Shown piece by piece: positions 23,100 to 33,000 of a DNA stretch of 64,000 nt. The position numbers and the translations under genes were made by a program. The DNA comes from Multifurca ochricompacta (Eukaryota; Basidiomycota; Agaricomycetes; Russulales; Russulaceae): contig WTXG01000012.1 of NCBI GenBank assembly GCA_022496185.1, positions 1 through 64,000 on the forward strand, in the 5' to 3' direction. Every line of letters starts with the position of its first letter. Position 1 is the first letter of the stretch. The notes under the pieces are model-generated. The model worked only from the letters and a program-made list of their open reading frames with translations, made no database searches and was not told the DNA's origin.

Positions 23100-23175
23100 C
23101 AAGTATGTTGTGCACCCAACTGTAGAGGTCCCTAGTAAATAAACAGAGCCCTTGGTCTGGAAAAAAAATAGTGTC

Positions 23176-23483
23176 TGTCACAGCCAGGTGTCTGCTGCGT
23201 CCAGTCACGTTTTCGATGTCTGAAGGCCCTCAAGATGCGGGGCGCACTCAAGATTCAAGGTCTAACAGAGAAGGCCTAGTCTAGTTCAAAGTTTCAAGTG
23301 CCCACGATGTTATGGAGGGGGCGCGTGCAGGAAACAAAGTCGAAAGCAGCAGCAATCAGCCCTGCAGAGTTACTGGGAAGAAGCCTCCTCAAGCTGCTAC
23401 TCAGGGAGTTCAAGTGGATCTTAGTGAAGTCGAATACACCTGTATTAGATACAAGAGAACAGACTTAAAGTCTGTCTCAGTTA
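23176..23483. repeat. Family D LTR fragment
   Basis: Starting TGTCACAGCCAGG, it resembles the first 310-390 bp of the complete family D LTR at 13,245, up to AGACTTAAAGTCTGTCTC. It is cut off by a copia LTR at 23,484. The rest of this copy was not found in the window. Confidence 0.7.
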
Positions 23484-23983
23484 TGTGAAACAGGCATGTG
23501 CGCAGCATACTGACTGTAAGTGTTAGCGGGTTAAGCTAGACAAGAAAGTTACTTCAGAGGTTAGAAGAACTCTATATTACTATACTACTGACCTAGACAA
23601 GAAAGTTCTATGTAAAGAACGTTAGTCTAATAGTTAAGTAGATAGTATAGAAGGCACTTACACTTCAGAGGTTAGAAGAACTCTGAAGTGGAAGAGACGA
23701 AACAGACACCCTTATATACTCCTTAAGAGGTGGTCTGTGCACTGGGAATAAGTCCACAAGTGCCGGACAAGGTCCAAACAATAAACATGAGGGAGAAAGG
23801 CCATTGGCCACTACAGAAATCACATGTTACATGGTGTATCAGTCAGCTACTGCAGAATGTGAGAAAGAAAGTAATAATGATAATGTCAATAGTCCAAAAC
23901 TCCAGTATCTAATCTAATTTACAAAGTAGCTAATCTAATCACCTGATGCCTGAAGCATCACCGAACATCTCCTGTGTTCAACA
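23484..23983 (-). repeat. Copia LTR, minus orientation
   Basis: This is the reverse complement of the family C LTR (TGTGAAACAGGC to GTGTTCAACA). The flanking five bases do not match (AGTTA left, CAGAA right), so this is not a simple solo insertion. A recombination or rearrangement joined it to the copia RNase H fragment that follows. Confidence 0.8.
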
Positions 23984-24345
23984 CAGAAAGCAGAAAACAG
24001 TAGCACAGTCCACCACTGAGGCCGAATATATGAGCCTCTCTGAGGCTGCAAATCAGGCAATGTGGTATAGGACTTTTATGGAGGAATTAGGGTATGAGGT
24101 ATCCCCCCTATACTACTCCACTGTGACAATAAGGGAGCTGTGGATTTAGCTTTAAACCCTGTCACAGGAAGGCGGTCAAAGCATATACCTATCAAGTACC
24201 ATGCCATTAGGGGTACATTGAATCACACATAATTGAGTTAGTGCAAACCCCCACAGGTGAGATGCTGGCAGATGGCTTCACTAAGTCTCTACCAAGAGCA
24301 TCGTTTGAAACCATGGTCAATGGACTTGGACTTATGCTGGAATGA
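23984..24345 (+). pseudogene. Copia element C2: RNase H fragment
   Basis: It encodes KQKTVAQSTTEAEYMSLSEAANQ and continues to GLGLMLE-stop, with a 1-nt loss near 24,107 that breaks the frame. It is the close paralogue of C1 RNase H and lacks the solo LTR found there. Its 3' LTR begins at 24,618. Confidence 0.85.
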
Positions 24346-24617
24346 GAGAGCTGGAATCTGGAGACTTTGTATACCAGTTTCACTTTCCCACCATGAGCAA
24401 AGTTCTCAACTTCGAGAGTGATGCAAGAGGTGTGTATGGTTTCAGTTTGCATAAGCAAATCACCGCGATATGCCTCTGAACACCATGCTCTTCTTCTTAC
24501 ACTTGAGAGTTAGAGAAGTTGGATCTCTGGCTGGCGATATGCTCATTTAATTGTGATGGCAGTGTGCTCATCCAACTCATTTCCCATCCATGACCAGATG
24601 CCTTCAGCATGGAGGGA

Positions 24618-25118
24618 TGTTGAACACAGAAGATGTTCAGTGATGCTTCAGGCATCAGGTGATTAGATTAGCTACTTTGTAGATTAGATTAGATACCGGA
24701 GTCTCGGACTTTTTACATTATCATTATTACTTTCTTTCTCACATTCCGCAGTAGCTGACTGATACACCATGTAACATGTGATTTCTGTAGTGGCCAATGG
24801 CCTTTCTCCCTCATGTTTATTGTTTGGACTTTGTCTGGCACTTAGGGACTTATTCCCAGTGCACAGACCATCCCTTGAAGAGTATATAAGGGTGTCTGTT
24901 TCGTCTCTTACACTTCAGAGTTTTCTTCACCTCTGAAGTGTAAGTCCCAGTCTCTCTACTTACTACCTTACCTATAACTAACCGTCTCTTGTAGATAACT
25001 TGTTTCTAGGTGTGTAGTATAGTAATATAGAGTTTTCTTCACCTCTGAAGTATAACTTGTTTCTAGCTTAACCCGCTAACACTCACAGTCAGTATGCTGT
25101 GCACATGCCTGTTCAACA
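24618..25118 (+). repeat. Copia element C2: 3' LTR
   Basis: A 501-bp family C LTR runs from TGTTGAACACAG to CTGTTCAACA, with a TATA box near 24,883 and the same hairpin after it. It is followed by the tail of another copia-type LTR, so C2 probably inserted into that LTR. Confidence 0.85.
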
Positions 25119-25203
25119 ATCTTCACCTCTGAAGTATTACTTGTCTTTTAGCCTAAACCGCTACTAACCACAGTCAGTATAACCAGCAGCATGATTGTTT
25201 GAC
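25119..25203 (+). repeat. Tail of a third copia-type LTR (C3)
   Basis: Beginning within CTTCACCTCTGAAG, this matches the 3' end of the C family LTR but ends ATGATTGTTTGACA, a variant shared with the reversed LTR at 26,999. It abuts A5 gag, so C3 inserted there; the right half of the duplication would be GTCCA. Confidence 0.65.
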
Positions 25204-26117
25204 AGTCCAGCATTGCCTCTTCATCTGTGTCATATCCAGCTCTATTGGCCAGGCTTCTGAACTTTGCAACATATGCATCCAACTCCCCCTTTTCCACTCA
25301 GAGGGACTTCAATTCCCGAGCTGCCTTCTGCTTGGCTTGCCTGTCTGTAAAGGCATCCTTGAACTGCTGGGCAATCGTTTCCCAGAGGCCTTTGCTAGTG
25401 GTGCGATGCCCATTCTCAATTTGTTCATTCAGCCACTCCAACTGTTCCATGGTCCAGTCATCTACTGCTTCTCTGCGTATCAGTGAGAGAAACAAGTTGG
25501 CACACTGAAATGGGTTGATTATCTGGGGTACATCATGGTTGAAGTTTTTAAAGGTCATAAACTCCAACATAAATTTCTTGCTCTGTGACCGATCTCCAGT
25601 AAATGTTTGAGGGAGTACCCCAGACAAATGTCCCAAAGGTGGGGGAATATTTGGTGGGGCGACTGCCGGAGCAGGCAGAGCAGGGTCTGGGAGTTGGGCA
25701 GCAATAGTTGACATGTTCTGACGGAGTGGGATTTCTGTGTTGGTGGATTGTGTCAATATCTGGGGAGTTGTCAAAGCAGGGGCTCTGATCATGACAACTT
25801 CAGGTGCAACCAGAAACATAGTTGCTGCTAAAGCCGGTGCATCTTCACTGGTTTCTTCTATGTACTCTTCTGGTTCAGAGTCCATGACAATGGCTGGGGG
25901 ATTCTCTCTCCACAGTCCTAATCCAAATTCTGGTGGAGCAGGTCCAGTGGTGACCCAAGAGTGTCAGCTGTCCAAATATTGGATACAATACCAAACTCTT
26001 TTCTCATCATCATATTCTACCAGTTGGTATCTTCCATCGTGATAGACATAGTATCCAAACTGTTGACACAAGTGTAGTGCCACACGATGCAACTCTCACA
26101 TGACCTTGGTATATAAG

Positions 26118-26126
26118 GTTATGCTC
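26118..26126 (+). promoter_or_regulatory. TATA box upstream of the tRNA-like module (TRIM LTR 1)
   Basis: GTATATAAG lies about 20 bp before the tRNA-like start. It could be the LTR Pol II promoter or an upstream Pol III TATA; sequence alone does not decide. The second LTR has the same motif near 26,430. Confidence 0.45.
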
Positions 26127-26139
26127 CATGTAGAACCCA

Positions 26140-26214
26140 GGCCGTGTAGCTCAGTGGTTAGAGCGCCGGACCCGGATTGTCCAGAGGTCTTGGGTTCAAT
26201 CCCCAACGTGGCCA
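26140..26214 (+). ncRNA. tRNA-like module in TRIM LTR 1
   Basis: The 75-nt stretch has an A box (TAGCTCAGTGG) and a B box (GGTTCAATCCC), both close to consensus. The acceptor arm pairs GGCCGTG with CGTGGCC (two G-U pairs), the D stem pairs GCTC/GAGC and the T stem TTGGG/CCCAA. A TTTT run follows at 26,219-26,222. The anticodon arm is poor (one mismatch and no T at position 33), so a working tRNA is unlikely. I read it as a tRNA-derived Pol III promoter module. Confidence 0.65.
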
Positions 26215-26451
26215 TTCCTTTTCTAGAGCATGGGTTAGGGTCTTGCTTAAGGTCCCTTTGCCGGAGTGCGTGTGGGCCAACATGGTAGCAGCACGTCGTC
26301 TACTCTGTGCCTTTGCCCCCTAGAAAGGAAATTGGGAGAGTTTGCATGCACGGTTGCATGTGCGTGGGGGCGTGTTGACACAAGTGTAGTGCCGCACGAT
26401 GCAACTCTCACATGACCTTGGTATATAAGGTTATGCTCCATGTAGAACCCA

Positions 26452-26526
26452 GGCCATGTAGCTCAGTGGTTAGAGCGCCGGACCCGGATTGTCCAGAGGT
26501 CTTGGGTTCAATCCCCAACGTGGCCA
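26452..26526 (+). ncRNA. tRNA-like module in TRIM LTR 2
   Basis: This is the same module as in LTR 1. It begins GGCCATG, so one acceptor pair is lost by a CG to CA change. The A box, B box and TTTT run are unchanged. Confidence 0.6.
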
Positions 26527-26734
26527 TTCCTTTTCTAGAGCGTGGGTTAGGGTCTTGCTTAAGGTCCCTTTGCCGGAGTGCGTGTGGGCCAACACAAACT
26601 CAGACTCAAAATCTTTCCAGGTGGCAGAGCCAAGTACTTGCTGTGAAAGATTATGCTTGTCTCTTTGTTCAATGAGTTCTTCTTTAAAGAGGGTCTGACT
26701 GTGGCTGGAAGCCACAATGAGAGACTTGACTTGA

Positions 26735-26998
26735 TGTTATGTCCAGTGCAGGACATTCCACATGACTTGTGTGACAGCATTGTTCATGGTTCAGGTAAGA
26801 AACCAATAAGGCCTCTTTGAGTGAATGGGGATGAGTCAAAGTCACAGGGGCTGTTCCCTGGGACGATGTTGAGCAGAGAAGTGCTGGAAGCACTGAGACA
26901 GTCAAGTCAAGGAGTCAAAGGAGAAGTCCAGAAGACAAGCACTGATGTATTCAATAAGTTGAGTCTGAGGTCTACAAGGTAGTTACAGCAGACTTATA
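26735..26998 (-). repeat. Element A5: 5' LTR, 3' half (minus orientation)
   Basis: It begins TGTTATGTCCAGTG (LTR 3' end) and matches the family A LTR back to the TATA region (AGCAGACTTATA). A copia LTR (C4) then interrupts it. The rest of the LTR, with a deletion, lies at 41,154-41,455 on the far side of C4 and B. Confidence 0.8.
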
Positions 26999-27030
26999 TG
27001 TCAAACAATCATGCTGCTGGTTACACTGAC
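26999..27030 (-). repeat. Copia LTR C4, left part
   Basis: TGTCAAACAATCATGCTGC is the reverse complement of the C3 LTR end. Element B inserted after the CTGAC at 27,026-27,030; the LTR resumes at 40,830. Confidence 0.75.
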
Positions 27031-27341
27031 TGTTACACCTCAATTTTATACCATCAAAGGCGCAATATGCGCCCATCAACTCTTTCCTATTTTCCCCGCT
27101 ACTTTTAATCAGATCGGTCAATCACAATATCACTTTACTATATAGTAGCTAGATAGCAAACACCTCGAGTCTCAGACTCGAGCTCTTGTATCTTTCGGTA
27201 TTACAATCAGACTTGTTGTTTCTCCTTTCTCTGGATTGTCCTGCGAACAATCCCAGACGTCTAGACCACTGAACACCTCCTTCGGAGCCCCCGAATCACA
27301 ACTTCCGATCTCGCACACGATACGGCCTGCCGACCGTAACA
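27031..27341 (+). repeat. Element B: 5' LTR
   Basis: It runs from TGTTACACCTCA to CGACCGTAACA. It includes TATATAG at 27,139-27,145 and the palindrome CTCGAGTCT-C-AGACTCGAG at about 27,164-27,182, near the expected RNA start. Confidence 0.95.
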
Positions 27342-27343
27342 TT

Positions 27344-27355
27344 AGCTCGAGTCTG
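27344..27355 (+). other. Element B: predicted self-primer binding site
   Basis: AGCTCGAGTCTG, two bases after the 5' LTR, is the exact reverse complement of CAGACTCGAGCT at 27,173-27,184 in the LTR, about 34 bp after the TATA box. This is the arrangement of Tf1/sushi-type self-priming, in which the RNA 5' end primes reverse transcription. No tRNA 3'-end match was needed to explain it. Confidence 0.6.
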
Positions 27356-27922
27356 CCCAGAACCACGAATCAGTAAAACCCGAACAAACAAACAAACAAA
27401 CTGATGTCAACCCCAAACGTCACACAACCGATGGCGCAGCTAGCGCAGCTTACACTACCATTCAGTCTCTCCCCACACGGTATCGATGACGTACCACAGG
27501 ATCAACGACCGGGCTTAACCTGGCTACAACCCGGAGTACTCAGAGCACCCTGGCAAGGGTATTTTGGAATATTAAATAATGTTCTCATGCCTGTCAAACA
27601 AGTCCACGGAATATGGTTCGAAATATATTATTTTATACACTTGCAAGACTACCAAGCAACCCGAGTCGCTCGACCTGAGCTCAACCTACCACAGAACCCC
27701 GCTGCCGGCATAGATTTCCAGGCCCTGCAGCAAGGAGGGGCAATCATCCAAAACAACCCCCCTGCAACTACTGTAGTCCCACCAAGGGCGACTACCCCTC
27801 CCACCAGTAAGCCGATATCTAATCGCCTCGAAGGGTCGCTCCCCTTCAAGTACAATGGAGACCGATCAAAGGCCGAGTACTTCCTAATGCTCTTCAACCA
27901 GTTTATGAGCATCAACTGGGAT

Positions 27923-28513
27923 TGTTACGACCCCTGCCTAGCAACCCACTTTTCTTCACAATCCCCAGTGACGACCCTACCCATCCCCCTACTTTACATT
28001 TCCTGATCACGTCCCCTTCCTGGGACCCGTCACATGCCTTGCTTCCTTCCCCGTGACCGACTTTGTCTCTGTTTATGTCACGTTGTCCATGATTGGTTCC
28101 TTATCTGTTATCTCTTATCCCTTATCATTACGACCAGACACTTACTTAATTCCCTATCAGAAGCCAGGCTTTACGCCCTTCGCTTTCGTATATTCGGGCC
28201 CACATGACTTGGTACTATCTTATCTTTAGACGCTCATTCGATTACGTATATAAGTCCGCTGTAACTACAATGTAGACCTCAGACTTGACTTATTGAATAC
28301 ATCGGTGTTTGTCTTCTGGACTCCCCTTTGAAACCTCTGACTCGACCATCTCAGTGCTTTCGGCACTTTCCACTCAACATCGTCACTAGGGAACAGCCCC
28401 TTTGACGTTGACTCATCCATTTGAACTCCAAGAGGCCCTATTGGCCTCTTACCTGAATCACGTACGAAAGCTGTCGCACAAGTCGTGTGGAACGTCTCGC
28501 ACCGGACGTAACA
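27923..28513 (+). repeat. Element A: 5' LTR
   Basis: It runs from TGTTACGACCCC to GGACGTAACA. TATATAAG is at 28,247-28,254. The stretch AGACTTGACTT at 28,281-28,291, about 34 bp further on, is the predicted RNA start. Confidence 0.96.
28247..28254 (+). promoter_or_regulatory. Element A: LTR TATA box
   Basis: TATATAAG is conserved in most family A LTRs of the window, inside ACGTATATAAG. Its spacing to the sequence complementary to the primer site is what a TATA-directed start would give. Confidence 0.65.
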
Positions 28514-28515
28514 TC

Positions 28516-28526
28516 AAGTCGAGTCT
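28516..28526 (+). other. Element A: predicted self-primer binding site
   Basis: AAGTCGAGTCT, two bases after the 5' LTR, is the reverse complement of AGACTCGACTT in the 3' LTR. The 5' LTR copy has one CpG transition there. A4 and A5 carry AAGTCAAGTCT at the same place, again a CG to CA change. Confidence 0.6.
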
Positions 28527-28532
28527 CTCACA

Positions 28533-30046
28533 GTGGCTTCCAGCCGCAGTCAGACCCTCTTTCGAGAAGAGCTCATCGAACGCAGAGACAAGAATAATCT
28601 TTCACAGCAAGTACTTGGCTCTGCCACCTGGAAAGACTTTGAGTCCGAGTTTGGATACTACGTCTATCACGACGGAAGATACCAACCGGTAGAATACGAT
28701 GATGAGAAGAGAGTTTGGTATCGCATCCGATACTCGGACAGCCGACACTCTTGGGTCACTACAGGACCTGCCCCACCCGAATTTGGACTAGGCCTGTGGA
28801 GAGAAAATCCCCCGGCCATCGTCACGGACTCCGAACCAGAGGAGTACGTAGAAGAACCCAGTGAAGAAGAAGCACCGGCATTAGCAGCGACTACGTTTCT
28901 GGTTGCACCTGCAGTTGTCACGTTCAGAGCCCCTGCTTTGACAACTCCCCAGATATCAATACAGTCTACAGACACCATCACCCCATCTTACCCACCCATG
29001 TCCACCATCGCCGCCCAACTTCCAGACCCCGCCCCACCAGCCCCTGTGGCACCACCACCAAACATCCCCCCCCCTCTGGACGTCTGTCCGGAGTGTTGCC
29101 CCAAACATTCACTGGGGACCGCTCACAGAGCAAGAAGTTCATGTTGGAGTTCACAACATTCAAGAACTTCAATCATGATGTCCCACAGATTGTTAACCCG
29201 TTCCAACGGGCCAATCTGTTTCTCTCCCTGATCCGAGGGGATGCAGTGGACGACTGGACGATGGAGCAGCTGGAGTGGCTCAATGAGCAGGTCGAAAGCG
29301 GGCGTCGAACCACAAGCGAAGGTCTTTGGGAGACCATAGCAGAAAGGTTTAAGGACGCCTTCACAGACGGGCAGGCCAAACAGAAAGCAGCCCAGGAACT
29401 AAAATCCCTCAGAATGGAGAAGGGAGAACTTGACGCATACGTCGCCAAGTTCAGAAGTCTAGCCAACAGGGCCGGCTATGACACCGATGAAGAGGCAACA
29501 TTAGACCTCTTTTCGCAAGGATTGCCCAACCCCCTAGTCAAAAACATTATCCAATTCCATCATCCTCACGACTGGGACACTTGGGTTGATGCTGCTCGGA
29601 GGCAGCAACAAGACTATCTCGACTTCCAGACAAGGTTTGGAGTTGACACCAAGAAAGGCAAAACCCGAGATCAGTGGAAGGCAGCGTTCGGGGTAAAGCC
29701 TGCCCCACATGGCCAGAGGGATCCAAACGCTATGGACACCTCTGCAGATCGGGTCCGAGCCCGGGCAGCACTTACGGAAGACGAGCGGCAAATGCTAATG
29801 AAGGAAGGGCGCTGCTTCCGTTGCAGAGCACTGGGACATATGTCCCAGGACTGTCCCAAGAGGGGAGCACGAGTCGCCGTCGCCACTGTGGCAACGGAAC
29901 CTCCCGTTCAGAACAACCCCCCCTCCGTGGACAAGCAGTCAAAAGAAGAGAAGGCTCAGGATATATGGGCCAACATGATGAAGGAAAGTGAGGAAGTGCG
30001 CGCCATACTAGTAGAAAAGGCGTTTGCAAAGAAGGATTTTTGTTAG
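28533..30046 (+). pseudogene. Element A: gag
   Basis: The leader part (SSRSQTLFREELIERRD; ESEFGYYVYHDGRYQP) is open from just after the primer site but lacks an ATG: the codon at 28,533 is GTG, and A4 and A5 also have GTG. The first good ATG is at 28,998 (MSTIAAQLPDP). An extra base in a run of nine C near 29,068 shifts the frame. The Retrotrans_gag core follows (FTGDRSQSKKFMLEF; LDAYVAKFRSLANRAG) and a CX2CX4HX4C knuckle (CFRCRALGHMSQDC, about 29,815-29,856). It ends AKKDFC-stop, with pol in the -1 frame. Confidence 0.9.
30034..30040 (+). other. Element A: candidate -1 frameshift heptamer
   Basis: GGATTTT lies in the gag frame as G GAT TTT, two codons before the gag stop. Pol continues in the -1 frame from this point. 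A4 keeps the same sequence at its gag-pol junction. It is close to known retroviral heptamers of the GGAUUUN type, though it is not a perfect X XXY YYZ. Confidence 0.5.
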
Positions 30047-33000
30047 GCTCAAACCCATCGGCCTGGGCACGAGCACTCCATGTTACCTCTGTGTATGCTA
30101 GTCGATTCAAATCATTGAAAATACCAGTCCATTTTGAAACTACACAGAGGACGGCCGATCGAGATATTTTAGTGGACTCCGGAGCCACAGACAATTTTAT
30201 TCACCCACGACTAGTCAAGACAATGGGTTTGGGATGGCTGGCACTTCCCCAGGAAAAGAACATTTGGAATATTGATGGAACGGCTAATCACGCCGGAAAG
30301 ATCACTCATTATATGGATCTGAAGGTCCAGGTTGGAGAGGCTACGAAGGACATTCGTTTCCTAATTACGGATCTAGGAGACGAAGATCTTATCTTGGGGT
30401 ACCCGTGGCTCGCCGCGTTCGAGCCCAAGATCAACTGGGCTGATGCGACAATGGATAAAGAATCATATCCCACCATCATCACATCGATAGGCTATGACTA
30501 TGCAGTCAGACATCCGACAATAAAAGCCACGAGTACAGGAGAGGAAGACCCAGGTCGCTGTTATGCTACTAAAGCATCAGAGCTAGCCCAGAAAGCAATA
30601 CAAGGGCAGGCAGAAAAAACGTACAGCGATGTAGTGCCGAGTACCTACCATCGGCATTGGAAGGTGTTTTCCGAGGAGGAATCCCAGCGTTTCCCACCCT
30701 CCAGACCATGGGACCACGCCATAGACCTACTCCCTGATACGCCAACAGCAATAGATTGCAAAATCTATCCGCTGTCCCAGTCCGAACAGGTGGCATTGAC
30801 GGAATTCCTGGAAGAACATTTGGCAAAAGGATATATTCACCCATCCAAGTCACAGTACGCTTCCCCCTTCTTCTTCATCAAAAAGAAGGACGGCAAGCTG
30901 CGACCAGTTCAGGATTACCGACGAATTAACACATACACCGTGAAAAATGCCTACCCCCTGCCGCTTATCTCTGAACTCATTGACACTATGAGGGATAAGT
31001 CCCTCTTCTCAAAGATGGACGTGCGATGGGGTTATAACAATGTTAGAATCAAGGAAGGTGACCAATGCAAGGCGGCGTTCAAGACAAATCAAGGGTTGTT
31101 CGAACCCAATGTAATGTTCTTTGGTCTCACGAATTCGCCGGCAACATTCCAGTCTATGATGAACCACATCTTCCGCGACCTCATTCTCATGGGAGAAGTA
31201 GTGGTCTATATGGACGACATCCTAGTAGCCACCCCAGATGACTTGGACCATCACCGAAGTCGCGTACACCAGGTGTTAGACATACTGCATGAACATGACC
31301 TCTATCTCAAGCCCGCCAAATGCTCCTTCGAACAGTGGAGCGTTGAGTATCTCGGGGTCATCTTGGAAGGAGGACAAGTACGCATGGATCCCATTAAAGT
31401 ACAGGGAATCCGGGAGTGGCCCGTGCCGACCTGTGTCAAGGATGTCCGATCGTTCATTGGATTCTGTAACTTTTACCGACGATTCGTCAAGGGGTTTTCA
31501 GGCATAGCACGACCACTGAACGACCTGCTGAAAAAAGACGTACCATGGCATTGGGATGCCGCACAACAACAGGCATTCGAACAGATTAGGGATCTCGTCA
31601 GCTCAGAACCAGTACTCATCCAACCAGATCTAGGCCACCCCTTTGAAGTAGAAGTAGACGCCTCACACTTTGCGAACGGGGCAGTGTTATACCAGAGAGA
31701 TGCCGCACAGGTACTTCACCCAGTAGCGTACTACTCTGAAACCTTCTCCCCCACTGAGAGGAACTACGACATCTGGGATAGGGAGCTTCTAGCCATAGTC
31801 AAGGCGTTGCGACACTGGCGACCCTACTTGGCAGGAACCCCTCATAAAACCATCATCCACACTGATCATTCCAACCTCCTATACTGGAAAGAACCCCACA
31901 AGATCAGCCGGCATGTGGCACGAGAAGTCCTAGAGTTAGAAGAATATAACTTCACACTGAAACACATTGCTGGGAGTCAGAATGCCAGAGCAGATGCATT
32001 ATCGCACAGACCAGACATGCATACAGGGGAGGACAACAATAACGACATCACTGTCCTCCCAGAAGAGGTATTTGCCAAGACGGCTGTTGTCAGTCTCCAT
32101 GACATGGATCTTTGGGCACAAGTCTCCCAAAATATGAACCAAGACCTGTGCCGTTCATGGGCCGACGCTCACAATTTGAAGGAAATCAGCGGTCTCTGGT
32201 GGAAAGATGGGGATTGACTCATTGTCACTGGTGGTGACAACATTAAGAGGGGGGTGATCCATTTTCATCACGACCTTCCTTCCGCTGGCCATCCAGGCAT
32301 TGCCAACACCTATGCCCTGGCCAAACGAGACTATTGGTGGCCCAATATGAAAAAGGACATCGAGAGCTACGTACAAGGATGCGCATCATGTCAAGCAAAC
32401 AAGGTGAACACACACCCAAAGATCCCACCAATGCTCCCCATTACTCCCAGTACATCGACTCCTTTCCAGACCATCGCCATGGACTTCATTGTCAAGCTGC
32501 CCAAATCACAAGGCTTTGACACTATCCTTACAATCACAGACCATGATTGCTCCAAAGCGGCCCTCTTCATTCCCTGCAACGAAACTATCACAGCCGAAGG
32601 AGTGGCGAAACTATACCTGAACCATGTATACCGCCACTACGGACTCCCTAAAAAGATTATCTCTGACCGAGACACCCGTTTCACATCGGCATTTGCGAGA
32701 GCCTTATGCAAGACGCTGGACATCACACAGAACATCTCGACGGCATACCATCCACAGACAGACGGACAGTCTGAGCGGATGAACCAGTGGTTAGAACAGT
32801 ATCTCCAGTTTTGGTGCAACGGCAGGCAAGACGACTGGGCAGAATGGCTGTCGACTGCAGAATTCACCCACAACTCATGGCCCAACGGAACGACGAAATC
32901 CACCCCCTTTTCCCTTATCATGGGCTGGACCCCACGCACCACATGGACAGATAAGCCTATCAACGTCCCGTCAGTAACCAAACGGATCGGCCAATGGGAA

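Larger units (their letters stand above)
26061..26594 (+). mobile_element. TRIM: miniature LTR element carrying tRNA-like modules
   Basis: Two direct 222-bp repeats (26,061-26,282 and 26,373-26,594) start TGTTGACACAAG and end GTGGGCCAACA. They enclose 90 bp that begin TGGTAGCAGCACG, where a primer-binding site would be, and end GCGTGGGGGCG, a short purine-rich tract. The unit is flanked by CAAAC at 26,056-26,060 and 26,595-26,599, and the sequence outside joins up as A5 gag leader. The two LTRs differ at three positions, all CG versus CA. There is no ORF of note, so mobility must have depended on other elements. Each LTR holds TATATAAGG followed by a tRNA-like sequence. Confidence 0.85.
25204..26733 (-). 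pseudogene. Element A5: gag N-terminal part, minus strand
   Basis: It encodes the family A gag leader and core (MSTIAAQLPDPALP; FTGDRSQSKKFMLEFMTFKN; TKGLWETIAQQFKDAFTDRQ). It is cut at 25,204 by copia LTR C3 and carries the TRIM at 26,061-26,594 in the leader. CpG is visibly scarce compared with element A, which fits an old copy. Confidence 0.82.

Noticed and set aside
23484..23983. Simple solo copia LTR insertion
   Set aside because: The flanking 5-mers do not match, so a rearrangement is more likely.
26140..26214. A normal cellular tRNA gene
   Set aside because: It is duplicated inside both LTRs of a flanked mobile element, lacks T at position 33 and has a mismatched anticodon stem.
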